In this document: in pieces, positions 15,829 through 23,445 of the stretch
Position numbering within the stretch: position 1 is the stretch's first letter
Layout of the letters: each line of letters begins with the position of its first letter
Source of the DNA: 2-01-FULL-39-33 sp964361645
GTDB taxonomy: Bacteria > Patescibacteriota > Patescibacteriia > 2-01-FULL-39-33
Reading direction: 5' to 3'
Length of the DNA stretch: 36,878 bases
Assembly (NCBI GenBank): GCA_964361645.1
Contig: CAYIBK010000009.1
Coordinates: 1-36,878 of the forward strand
Translations under genes and position numbers: made by a program
The notes under the pieces: model-generated
Seen by the model: only the letters and a program-made list of their open reading frames with translations
Database searches by the model: none
Told to the model about the DNA's origin: nothing

Positions 15829-16278
15829 TTAAATATTAAAATTAAAAACCAGTGAATCGTTTAATTTAATAATTAGCTGTCCCGATAAACTACCGTTGAA
15901 AATAATTTGAGATTGAATATGGTGACCGCCTCTGGCAGAATTAATAATTTTATAATCACTGGGTTTAACACCAGCTAAAGTAGAACTGTCCTTAGCCTCC
16001 ATTTTCGACAGATCATAAACATGATTATTGAGAGTCAAATCAATAATTGTTTGATTATTTTCCCGCTTAATATTATCAATAGCTAAATCCACTCCGTCTT
16101 TTGAATCAGACAATTGAGCTGATGCTGTTTGATTTGATATTGGCCCATCGGATTGTAAGCCGACCTTAGAAACAGCTGGATTAGACTGGCTAGTATTTGA
16201 CCATGGAGCTATGACTAACAAAAAAATGAAAGCGATAGCTAATAACACAACTGGAATAATAATGATTATTTTTTTCAT
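15829..16278 (-). CDS. Exported single-helix protein, unknown function
   Basis: This 149-residue protein has one N-terminal helix (about 3-24) without a lipobox and a soluble outward domain. The domain is mostly beta strands (GVDLAIDNIKRENNQTIIDLTLNNHVYDLS) with a conserved-looking ARGGHHIQSQIIF stretch that could bind a metal through the His pair. I recognise no family. It lies 11 bases after the CxxC membrane gene and 12 bases before the CC-motif membrane gene, in the operon under the BlaI-type operator. Confidence 0.6.
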   Translation of the reverse strand: MKKIIIIIPVVLLAIAFIFLLVIAPWSNTSQSNPAVSKVGLQSDGPISNQTASAQLSDSKDGVDLAIDNIKRENNQTIIDLTLNNHVYDLSKMEAKDSSTLAGVKPSDYKIINSARGGHHIQSQIIFNGSLSGQLIIKLNDSLVFNFNI

Positions 16279-16289
16279 ATTATTAAAAA

Positions 16290-16784
16290 TTAATTTTTAA
16301 TTGAACAGGAGTTAGTTAAATTATTTTTAATATTTTTAGAGATAAAAAACATAGCTAATAATAAAAAAATAATGCTTAAAACTTTCAATTCTAAACCATA
16401 AAAAGGCAAAGCCAGTAAACCCAGTGGCCAACCCATGAGGGCTAACAGAGGAGCGCCACAAGTAGGACAGCCGGTAGCTATTAAACTAGTTAGTGTTCCA
16501 CCTAAGCCAGCCATTTTATTGCCAACTGATTTGGCTTTAATAATATCTCTTCTAAAAACTAATAAAGCTATATAACCGCCTAATAAGATAGAAATGGCCG
16601 CACCTAAGATAAGGGAGAAAATAGTAAACCAAGTGCCATTCATATCAGCATAAACAAATAGACTATGACGATAAACATTGACCACGGTTAAGTAATAAGA
16701 AATGGAAGCCATAACCATGACTGCCACTAAAGCGATGATTAGATATTTTTTACTTTTTAAAATAGTTGAAAGAATATGAAACAT
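16290..16784 (-). CDS. CxxC membrane protein (CPTC type), unknown function
   Basis: This 164-residue protein has about four helices. The third region holds ATGCPTCGAPLLALMG, a CxxCG motif at or in the membrane, followed by LLALPFYGLELKVLSIIFLLLAMFFI. The stretch from the Cys motif to the end aligns with the second half of the 186-residue protein two genes upstream (GCSACGSLIL, then LKGLEFGLLGIFILLLSIYLI), so the two are distant paralogues. An intramembrane CxxC suggests thiol transfer or metal passage; neither is demonstrated. It starts 3 bases after the DUF1573 stop. Confidence 0.65.
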   Translation of the reverse strand: MFHILSTILKSKKYLIIALVAVMVMASISYYLTVVNVYRHSLFVYADMNGTWFTIFSLILGAAISILLGGYIALLVFRRDIIKAKSVGNKMAGLGGTLTSLIATGCPTCGAPLLALMGWPLGLLALPFYGLELKVLSIIFLLLAMFFISKNIKNNLTNSCSIKN

Positions 16785-16787
16785 GTT

Positions 16788-17294
16788 TTATTGATTGCTT
16801 TTTATAACATTAGCGGTAATTTCTGTTTGGACTTTTGGATTTTGAGGATCATTAGTAGTAACATAAATAATTCTACTAAGTTCTCCCAAATCCGAATCAT
16901 CTTTGTGAACAGCTGGGTCAAAAGTAACAATCATATCTACACTTTCTCCGGGGAGAATAATTTTGTCTTGGTCTGCTACTGAGACCTTGGTGCAACCGCA
17001 AGAAGTTGCTAATTTTAAAATTTCTAATGGCTTGTCACCTACATTTTTAATAGTAAAGATATGTTTAGCTACATCGCCATAAACCACAGTTCCCAAATCA
17101 TAGGTCTGGGGAGTTATATTAATAGCTGGGCCGCTAACTTTTGGAGTTTCTAAAACATCGGCATTAATATTTATATTCTCTAAAGTCGAATTATTTTTAT
17201 TAACTATTGGAATCGAGCCAGACATATAAACAACTACAGTTATTACCATTAAAAGAGCAAGAATGATCAATGTGGTGATTATTTTATTTTTCAT
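16788..17294 (-). CDS. DUF1573 protein, membrane-anchored
   Basis: This 168-residue protein has an N-terminal helix (about 5-24) and a DUF1573 domain of immunoglobulin-like beta strands (about 58-165). The family hallmark is present: FDLGTV-like entry (YDLGTVVYGD), FTIKNVGDKPLEI, and TSCGCT with two Cys. Function is unknown; the fold resembles ASH/MSP-type domains. It lies between the two CxxC membrane proteins, 3 bases from each, so translation is probably coupled. A second DUF1573 gene is at 22844. Confidence 0.85.
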   Translation of the reverse strand: MKNKIITTLIILALLMVITVVVYMSGSIPIVNKNNSTLENININADVLETPKVSGPAINITPQTYDLGTVVYGDVAKHIFTIKNVGDKPLEILKLATSCGCTKVSVADQDKIILPGESVDMIVTFDPAVHKDDSDLGELSRIIYVTTNDPQNPKVQTEITANVIKSNQ

Positions 17295-17297
17295 ATT

Positions 17298-17858
17298 TTA
17301 AATTTTACAATTATTTAATGATGATATTTTGGAAGCTATTAAATAGATGGAAAGTAGTAAAATAAAAATACCTAGTAGGCCAAATTCTAAACCCTTTAGG
17401 GGCATAAATCCTATTAGAGCTGTAGCGGTGGCAAAACCAATCAAAGATGATAAAATCAATGAGCCACAAGCACTGCAACCAACTCCTAAAAAAGCCAACG
17501 GCAAGCTAAAGAGACCTAAGCCAGCCTCTTTTTTTACAACCACTCGCTTTTTAAAATAAAAAATAAAGGCGGATATCTCAATAGCTAAAAGAGCGGATAA
17601 AACAATAATTACTATAATTGAACTAAGAGGTAATGCCGCCACCGAAGTGAGAGAATTAAAAAATATTTTAGTTTTATATTCCAAATTAAAATAACCTGAG
17701 GTCAAAGCCAAAACTAAGAGATCATAACTTAAAATCAGAGAGTTAATTAAAAAATTAACTAGCGTAATAATAATAAACAAGGAAGCAACCAAAATAAGAT
17801 AAAAAGTATTGGTAAAAACTACCTTAAGAGAATTAAGTGCTATTTTTATTTTACCCAT
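17298..17858 (-). CDS. CxxC membrane protein (CSAC type), unknown function
   Basis: This 186-residue protein has about five hydrophobic segments. GVGCSACGSLILSSLIGF (about 126-143) carries a CxxCG motif in or next to a helix, and the rest matches the end of the CPTC protein at 16290. The N-terminal half is different from that protein. It starts 6 bases after the tandem thioredoxin-fold gene, which makes a redox partnership with it plausible but unproven. Confidence 0.65.
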   Translation of the reverse strand: MGKIKIALNSLKVVFTNTFYLILVASLFIIITLVNFLINSLILSYDLLVLALTSGYFNLEYKTKIFFNSLTSVAALPLSSIIVIIVLSALLAIEISAFIFYFKKRVVVKKEAGLGLFSLPLAFLGVGCSACGSLILSSLIGFATATALIGFMPLKGLEFGLLGIFILLLSIYLIASKISSLNNCKI

Positions 17859-17864
17859 TTTAAT

Positions 17865-18695
17865 TTACGGTTGATTTGGAGTAGTAACTGGTTTGGGGGT
17901 GATTATTTTACCAGTTGATAGGTCTTCATAAATCCCCATTTGCTTAACACCTTCTCTAAAAACATAAACACCATCTGTTTCCACTGTGCCAACCTGCGAC
18001 CAAACCTTAACCAAAGACGAATAAGCGTCTAGATCACCACTCAAAATTATAGTCGGCACTAATTTAATGTTATATTTATCAACTAACTCCTGGCCATCGC
18101 TTAATTGAACACTCACAACCTTAGCCTCTTTATCAGCAAAGCCGAATTGCTTTAAAATTTCTTCATGCTTAGTAACATCATAACATTCATTGCAACTAGT
18201 ATCAGTTAACATGGTTAATTGTATTTTTCCCCTGATTTTACCAGAGTTAACTTCAAAATAGGGCGCGCCTATTTGTCTTAAAACAAAAGTGCCGTCTTTG
18301 ATCTCCCCCCATTTTGATAATAATGATTTTAGACCCGCATTATTATCCATATTACCACTAAGAAGCAAGGAAGGAATTTGAGTTATGCCGTATTTAGATA
18401 ATAAATCTTTACCCTCTTGGGTTGAAATTTCAATAGTCTTTTCCGAATTTATTTTTACATTTTCTGATTTGATATTTTCAATCACGGGAGTCAAATCAAA
18501 ACAATCACTGCAACTTGATTCCTTCAGAAGAACTATATCAACTTTAGTTGGTTTATTAGCAGAAGCTGGCATTTTCTGATTTAAAGATAAATTAGCCACC
18601 AAAGATATAACTAAACCAACTACTAAAGAAACAGCGATAATTATGGCCACGGCAGAAAATAATAAGATATTGAGGTTGGATTTTTTTTCCATCAT
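17865..18695 (-). CDS. Membrane-anchored tandem thioredoxin-fold protein
   Basis: This 276-residue protein has one N-terminal helix (about 9-36) and two outward-facing thioredoxin-like domains. The first (about 50-145) has ESSCSDC and a cis-Pro position QIPSLLLSG. The second (about 160-255) has DTSCNECYD and LVPTIILSG. The duplicated plan, including a trailing FVLRQ/YVFREG strand, shows an internal repeat. The CxxC pairs are CSDC and CNEC, which are unusual for thioredoxins and may favour metal binding or isomerase-like chemistry. It lies between the NLPNMVGGC proteins and the CxxC membrane proteins. Confidence 0.8.
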   Translation of the reverse strand: MMEKKSNLNILLFSAVAIIIAVSLVVGLVISLVANLSLNQKMPASANKPTKVDIVLLKESSCSDCFDLTPVIENIKSENVKINSEKTIEISTQEGKDLLSKYGITQIPSLLLSGNMDNNAGLKSLLSKWGEIKDGTFVLRQIGAPYFEVNSGKIRGKIQLTMLTDTSCNECYDVTKHEEILKQFGFADKEAKVVSVQLSDGQELVDKYNIKLVPTIILSGDLDAYSSLVKVWSQVGTVETDGVYVFREGVKQMGIYEDLSTGKIITPKPVTTPNQP

Positions 18696-18717
18696 AAAAT
18701 TATTTAGAATTTATTTC

Positions 18718-19011
18718 TTAACAACCACCAACCATATTAGGCAGATTTTGCAAATTATCCGGCAATGGTGTACCACTAGTAGAGCCAGCTGAATTAGTTA
18801 CCCCCACACCACCACTATTTATTTTATTTAAAATAATAGCTGATTGAACAGTTTGAGCAACAGAGAAAAAAGCTAAAGCAATTAAAACAACGTAAACCGC
18901 CAGACTATTCCAGTGAATTGTTTTTCGTTCTTTTTTAGCTAAACCAACTTCACTCAAAATCTCATTTTTTAATTTTTCCAACTCATTTATTTTTTCCATA
19001 TTTTTATTCAT
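18718..19011 (-). CDS. Small membrane protein ending in NLPNMVGGC
   Basis: This 97-residue protein has a cytosolic coiled-coil-like N-terminus (MEKINELEKLKNEILSEVG), one membrane helix (about 35-57) and an outward, Gly/Ser-rich tail that ends in NLPNMVGGC at the very C-terminus. The last nine residues are identical to those of the upstream 250-residue protein, although the rest is unrelated. This points to a shared C-terminal tag with a terminal Cys. No known family is recognised. It is the second gene of the operon. Confidence 0.7.
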   Translation of the reverse strand: MNKNMEKINELEKLKNEILSEVGLAKKERKTIHWNSLAVYVVLIALAFFSVAQTVQSAIILNKINSGGVGVTNSAGSTSGTPLPDNLQNLPNMVGGC

Positions 19012-19040
19012 TAATTAATAATTTAGTTTATTTTATCTCA

Positions 19041-19793
19041 TTAACAACCACCAACCATATTGGGCAGATTATTAAGCTCTGAAGGAGCTGGAGCCTTAAC
19101 CCCACCTTTGCCATAATCAGGTAATTTAATATTTAGAAGCAAGGAAGAAATATCAGAAGTAAAATTACCTCCTTGAAGTTGAGTAGCCATTTTTTGGATC
19201 ATTTGCTTGGGGAAATACATGCCTTTCCAACGAGCTAATTCACGCAGCATTTCATCATTACTATATTCACTAGCATGATTTTTAATTAGATAAGCCAATA
19301 ACCCACGCATGGCTTGTGAGTGAGCACAACCGCAAGCTGCACGACCGGTTTTATCAATAATAGAAGCAGCGCCACAACAATATTCACAAGAAATACGCAG
19401 TGCCACATCAATATAGCGTTTCAAATCATCACCAGCCAAAACTATTTTCTTATTACCATAAGTCGGATCCATTTGTCTCATAATATCCATTGATGCTTGA
19501 ACGGCATCAAATGTTACCCCCAACTCTGATCCATAAATAGCCGGCTGACCACTAGAAATAACTAACTTGATTGAATCTTGGGTAACATCTCCAGCTAAGG
19601 CGGTTTTATTGGAACTAGTTCCGCCAATTAAACTAGTAACATTACTTAAACCAGCCATATGAATACCCATAGCTTTAGATGTTTGAATAATAATCACTTC
19701 ATTAAGAATTAGAGATGAGACCAAAATAACCAATAAAACGAGGTTGGCAATGGAAAAGATTTTTTTAGGCGTTAGAGTTGATTTTAAGTCCAT
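19041..19793 (-). CDS. Cysteine-rich exported protein with CEYCCG/CGC motif and NLPNMVGGC end
   Basis: This 250-residue protein is the first gene of the operon. It has an N-terminal membrane helix (about 13-36). The outward domain has ISCEYCCGAASIIDKTG and then AACGCAHSQAMRG (about 134-162), a six-cysteine cluster with His that could hold a metal or undergo thiol exchange. It somewhat recalls PCYCGC-type proteins. A helical part follows (GLLAYLIKNHASEYSNDEMLRELARWKGMYF), then a low-complexity linker and the C-terminal NLPNMVGGC shared with the next gene. The function is unknown. The promoter lies 39-67 bases upstream and overlaps the BlaI-type palindrome. Confidence 0.75.
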   Translation of the reverse strand: MDLKSTLTPKKIFSIANLVLLVILVSSLILNEVIIIQTSKAMGIHMAGLSNVTSLIGGTSSNKTALAGDVTQDSIKLVISSGQPAIYGSELGVTFDAVQASMDIMRQMDPTYGNKKIVLAGDDLKRYIDVALRISCEYCCGAASIIDKTGRAACGCAHSQAMRGLLAYLIKNHASEYSNDEMLRELARWKGMYFPKQMIQKMATQLQGGNFTSDISSLLLNIKLPDYGKGGVKAPAPSELNNLPNMVGGC

Positions 19794-19822
19794 AAAATTT
19801 AAATTTAATAAAAATTAAATAT

Positions 19823-19841
19823 CTACTACATATTGTAGTAG
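19823..19841 (-). promoter_or_regulatory. Probable BlaI-type operator of the eight-gene operon
   Basis: CTACTACA-TAT-TGTAGTAG is a perfect 8-bp inverted repeat that covers the -10 box. It shares TACTAC...GTAGTA with the palindrome at the blaI promoter (21502-21518). Confidence 0.8.
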
Positions 19842-19860
19842 TTATTTAATTAAGTGTCAA
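19832..19860 (-). promoter_or_regulatory. Promoter of the eight-gene operon
   Basis: Minus strand: TTGACA (19860-19855), 17-base spacer, TACAAT (19837-19832). The -10 box lies inside the operator palindrome, so a bound repressor would block RNA polymerase. Confidence 0.8.
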
Positions 19861-19892
19861 ACTATTAGTTATCCACAGAAATTTTTAATTAT

Positions 19893-21094
19893 TTAATTAG
19901 TACAAGATAAATTAATGGCACCATAATTACCCATATCACAAACTGTTTTTTTCAACGATAGATCACACTCAGAAGTAATATTTTCTTCTTTTAAAAGACA
20001 TTGACTAATAGTTTGTTGGGCTAGAACTGTGCCACTAACCGAAAATATTCCTAATCCTAAAACAAAAATCAAGATCAATAATAAAATTCCTAAACTTAAT
20101 CTGGGATTAAACAATCTGAATTTGGGTTGATAATAACTATCAGCTAATTTATTCACCCTTTCTTCCATTACTTGATTGGCAAAAAAAGATATAGCTAATT
20201 CATTTTTCTTTAGAACTTCTTTTTTCCATTTTATAGCCTTAGCTAGAGCTCCAGCTAGAGCTATTTTATCTTGAAAATTATTAGTTGCTTTCTCATCAGC
20301 CGCTAATTCAGAAAAAATTAAATATTGATTAAAAAAATATTTAAGGCCGGGCAGAAAAAATAATACTTTAATTGTAATTTTAAGTATGAATATTCTAACC
20401 GGTTCATAACTTAAAAGATGATGTCTCTCGTGTAACAGGGCCGCCTTAAGTTCTGAGGTAGATAATCCCCTAATAAATCCTAGGGAAACACAAATTTTGG
20501 GATTAATTAAGCCAAAACAAAAGATAATTGGTTTTTGATTATTAATTTCAATTATTTTATTTTCTAAACCAAGACCTTCAATTACTTCAGTCAATATTGG
20601 TGATATTTTTTTATTTTTATTAACCAGATTACTCCTAATAAATCTATCAGTTGATAATTTTAACTTTATTATTTTAGTAAGGGCAAAAGATAAAAAGGCT
20701 AACAAAATTAGGCTAGCTAATGTTAAGAAAGTAAAGATGAAGGGGTGATCACCAAATGATAAATGATTCAGACAACTACAAATAGATTCTAATCTATACC
20801 AGCTAGATTTAAAAAGTAACAATAGAATAGGATAAATTTTTAAAACAAAAAATAAAAATAAAATAAAAAAACCCACTCCAATACTAAGTATTTGATAGAA
20901 AGTAAAANNNNNNNNNNNNNNNNNNNNNNNNNNNNNNNNNNNNNNNNNNNNNNNNNNNNNNNNNNNNNNNNNNNNNNNNNNNNNNNNNNNNNNNNNNNNN
21001 NNNNNNNTAAAAATAAAATAAAAAAACCCACTCCAATACTAAGTATTTGATAGAAAGTAAAATCGGCTTTTTTCTCTAAATCACTTTTAATCAT
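19893..21094 (-). CDS. M56-family (BlaR1-like) membrane peptidase, interrupted by an assembly gap
   Basis: This zinc metallopeptidase cleaves partner repressors in BlaR1/MecR1 systems. The coordinates include 100 N and a duplicated 55 bp. After removing 155 bases the frame is exactly restored and gives 348 residues. It has N-terminal helices (about 15-50 and 65-90), the zinc motif HERHH (His170, Glu171, His174 in the joined protein), a following ELAADEKA, and a further helix near the end. After that only about 40 residues remain, so the penicillin-binding sensor domain of BlaR1 is absent. It follows blaI by 10 bases. The signal it senses is unknown. Confidence 0.85.
20853..21062. other. Assembly gap: 55-bp duplication flanking 100 N
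   Basis: Positions 20853-20907 and 21008-21062 are identical over 55 bp, with 100 N between. This is the pattern left when two contigs that overlap by a k-mer are placed in a scaffold without being merged. The true sequence almost certainly has one copy and no gap. Confidence 0.95.
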
Positions 21095-21104
21095 AAAATA
21101 AAAA

Positions 21105-21488
21105 TTATTTTATTTTTTTAAGCTTCTTTTGCCACTTGGCTAAATCTTTTAAATTACTGTCTTCAATCACACCCATAAACTGAGCCACGGCTACTTCACC
21201 AAAATTATTAATCAAATTTTTAATTAATTTTCTAGAGCTAGCAGCTAAAAAGTCTTCTTTGTTCTGGGAGGAGGTATAAATATAAGCACCGCTATCATCA
21301 AGCTTGCGCTTTAAAATACCCTTCTCTACTAAACGGCCCATAATGGTCATGATAGTGGTGTAAGCTATTTTACGATGTTTTTTCAGCTTATCAAAAACAT
21401 CGCGCACTGAAGCACTTTTTAATTTCCAAATTATTTCCATTATTTCTGCCTCTAACTCGCCTAGAATTTTCATTTTGTTATTAGCCAT
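21105..21488 (-). CDS. BlaI/MecI-family transcriptional repressor
   Basis: This 127-residue protein has the winged-helix domain of the family (about 6-75: ELEAEIMEIIWKLKSASVRDVFDKL, then YTTIMTIMGRLVEKGILKRK) and a helical dimerisation tail. The recognition helix TTIMTIMGRL is characteristic. BlaI/CopY-type repressors bind TACA/TGTA-like palindromes. Here such palindromes lie at its own promoter and at the eight-gene operon. Release would follow cleavage by the M56 peptidase next door, or metal binding as in CopY; this protein lacks the CopY-type Cys cluster, so proteolysis is more likely. Confidence 0.9.
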   Translation of the reverse strand: MANNKMKILGELEAEIMEIIWKLKSASVRDVFDKLKKHRKIAYTTIMTIMGRLVEKGILKRKLDDSGAYIYTSSQNKEDFLAASSRKLIKNLINNFGEVAVAQFMGVIEDSNLKDLAKWQKKLKKIK

Positions 21489-21501
21489 AAAAATAGGTTA
21501 T

Positions 21502-21520
21502 TACTACTCTAAGTAGTATA
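21502..21520 (-). promoter_or_regulatory. blaI operator and -10 box
   Basis: TACTACT-CTA-AGTAGTA (21502-21518) is a 7-bp inverted repeat and overlaps the -10 box TATACT (21520-21515). The -35 box is weak. It indicates autorepression. Confidence 0.7.
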
Positions 21521-21560
21521 CCATAAACTAAAAATTGGTAAAACCTGTCTTGGGGGGTAA

Positions 21561-22055
21561 TTATTCATCACAACAATTGGCTAATTGGCTCACCAGATCT
21601 TCCAACTGAGAGCTGTCCTTAGCTGTATCTTTTACAACTTGGCCACTAATTAACTTTAATTTAAGCGCCCAAAAAATAGAATAGACTTTATAAGCCCTTT
21701 TAAACATTTCTTTGGCCTGATCCTTTTTATTTTCAGTTTGAAGTTTATTGCCCACCTCAATTAAACGCATGGTAGCTGATAAAAGATGTTTGCTAATACA
21801 CCAAGTTTCGCCCTCATGATTGGGCATAAGTTCGGCTAAAAGACCTTTTCGGATCTCGCGGATTTCCAGGGCAGTATCAAAATATTCATCTTTCTTGATT
21901 TTGACGCCAGTGAAAAAGAAATGCTCCTCTAAACTAATTAAATTCATAACTGCCAAACTCAAATCCTCGGAGGTAGAAAGATCAACTCCAGCCCGATCTT
22001 TGAGTGATTCTACTTTGGCTAAAAATTCCTCAATAGTTGGTATTTTGTCATTCAT
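21561..22055 (-). CDS. Helical cytosolic protein with Cys/His pairs, unknown function
   Basis: This 164-residue protein is predicted all-helical with no membrane segment. It contains SLEEHFFFTG (His), GETWCISKHLLSATMRL and a C-terminal QLANCCDE. The scattered His, Glu and Cys could form a metal site, but I recognise no family. It lies 4 bases after the CcdA-like gene, so its function is probably tied to that transporter. It is the last gene before the blaI promoter region. Confidence 0.65.
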   Translation of the reverse strand: MNDKIPTIEEFLAKVESLKDRAGVDLSTSEDLSLAVMNLISLEEHFFFTGVKIKKDEYFDTALEIREIRKGLLAELMPNHEGETWCISKHLLSATMRLIEVGNKLQTENKKDQAKEMFKRAYKVYSIFWALKLKLISGQVVKDTAKDSSQLEDLVSQLANCCDE

Positions 22056-22059
22056 AAAT

Positions 22060-22839
22060 TTAGATAAATAAAATTAATATGCCTAAAACAATCATAGCCA
22101 AACCAGCCCACAACCTAACGGAGTTTAAATTAGATTTTTTCCACTCCTGAATTTTATCAACCAATAGTTTATCAGCCGCTATATATAAAACAGCTACCAG
22201 TGGCACAATCAGAACTAAATTATAAAGCATTAAATAACTAACTCCTTTAAAATAAGTTACCTGATCATGAAGTAAACCAATGACCATAAGGTATGGGCCG
22301 CCCATACAAGGAAATTGGCAGATACCAACCAATACCCCCAAAACAAAAGCAGTTAATATGGAAGCCTGTTCCATCAACTTGCCCATAGCCGTATGGCTAA
22401 CGGTGGGGATTTTTAATTTAAGTGGAAACTTAGGAAATAAACTATTAACTAAATTAATAACACCAAAAATAATTAAAAGAGATGCTCCTAATTTACCCAT
22501 AAAATGCGGTGTATTAAAAAGATGCAAGACTTGTAAAATACCTAAACCGATAAGAAAATAAGCAATAAAAATACCAGCAATATAAACTCCGCCAATTTGG
22601 AGTATTTTTTTTCTACTCATTTGCATACCAAACAAAAAGGCAATAGTAATCAATAAAATAGAAAAAGAACAGGGATGAACACTATCTAAAATTGAAGATA
22701 TTAAAACTAGGGGCAAAAGCCAGGTCCCACCACTACTTAGGTTCCAAATAAATTGAGTAGTAATAGAACTATACTTAAGAAAAATGATGCCCAAAAACGC
22801 TAAAATAACGATTGATAAAATTGTGATAATTCTTTTCAT
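22060..22839 (-). CDS. CcdA/DsbD-like thiol-electron transporter
   Basis: CcdA-type proteins carry reducing equivalents from cytosolic thioredoxin across the membrane. This 259-residue protein has an N-terminal anchor and the six-helix core, with the two active Cys in DSVHPCSFSILL (helix 1) and GICQFPCMGGPYL (helix 4). The HPC and FPC contexts match the family. No CXXCH haem motif or other cytochrome c maturation gene is seen in the window, so its target is probably the set of thiol proteins encoded nearby. It starts 4 bases after DUF1573 and is followed after 4 bases by the helical gene. Confidence 0.9.
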   Translation of the reverse strand: MKRIITILSIVILAFLGIIFLKYSSITTQFIWNLSSGGTWLLPLVLISSILDSVHPCSFSILLITIAFLFGMQMSRKKILQIGGVYIAGIFIAYFLIGLGILQVLHLFNTPHFMGKLGASLLIIFGVINLVNSLFPKFPLKLKIPTVSHTAMGKLMEQASILTAFVLGVLVGICQFPCMGGPYLMVIGLLHDQVTYFKGVSYLMLYNLVLIVPLVAVLYIAADKLLVDKIQEWKKSNLNSVRLWAGLAMIVLGILILFI

Positions 22840-22843
22840 AATT

Positions 22844-23350
22844 TTATGGTGTAACTACTGCTGTTATTTCAAAATAAAATTTAGCGCCATTTTTTTCGGT
22901 CAAAGTAATAAATCGATCTATGTTACCCACGCCAGCTGGCCCATGAGCGTTGGGGTCATAAACAACCTTAATATCTCTAGTTTCTCCAGCTTTGATAATT
23001 TCATTGGCCTTGGGTACTAAGCCATGTCCTGCCATACCAAATGGCCCTTTTTCACCATCGGGACTTTCTAAATAAGCAACAGTACACATACAGGAAGTGA
23101 GTACACTATCAATAGTAGCATCCTGATTACTAGAATTAGTAACTTTAAATATTTTTTCCACCTTACCATTTTTCATAGAGATGGTTCCAAAATCATAAAC
23201 TTTTTCTGAGGTGGTTAAAGAGCTTTGAGAATTATTAGTTGTTCCTAAAACCGAAGGGTTGTTTTCCTGAACTGATTTGCCCCACCAAATTAATCCACCT
23301 AAGCCAATAACGGCAAGGGCAATTATAATAATGAGAGTTTTAGTATTCAT
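22844..23350 (-). CDS. DUF1573 protein, second copy
   Basis: This is a 168-residue anchored protein (helix about 4-23) with a DUF1573 domain (about 48-166). It has VYDFGTISM, FKVTNSSNQDATID and SCMCT in place of the SCGCT of the other copy. It has a longer loop rich in Gly and His (EKGPFGMAGHGLVP) and VVYDPNAHGPAGVG, which resembles the VTFDPAVHKD stretch of the first copy. The pair may be ligands or scaffolds for the redox proteins. It is coupled to the CcdA-like gene by a 4-base gap. Confidence 0.85.
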   Translation of the reverse strand: MNTKTLIIIIALAVIGLGGLIWWGKSVQENNPSVLGTTNNSQSSLTTSEKVYDFGTISMKNGKVEKIFKVTNSSNQDATIDSVLTSCMCTVAYLESPDGEKGPFGMAGHGLVPKANEIIKAGETRDIKVVYDPNAHGPAGVGNIDRFITLTEKNGAKFYFEITAVVTP

Positions 23351-23386
23351 ATTTAATATAGTTTAATTAAAAAACATAAAATAAAA

Positions 23387-23445
23387 AATATCCTCTTGAG
23401 GGATATTAAAATAGCACGAAAAAGTCTAGACCTTTTGTCGTGCTA
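23387..23445 (-). terminator. Two tandem hairpins between the 136-residue gene and DUF1573
   Basis: AATATCC/GGATATT (23387-23407) and a longer hairpin TAGCACGA/TCGTGCTA (23412-23445) with an inner AAAAG/CTTTT stem. The longer hairpin includes the stop codon of the 136-residue gene. The first is followed on the minus strand by a T-rich stretch. They probably terminate or attenuate the transcript. Confidence 0.6.

Noticed and set aside
19893..21094. Two separate M56 genes on either side of the gap
   Set aside because: The 55-bp duplication and exact restoration of the frame show a single gene.
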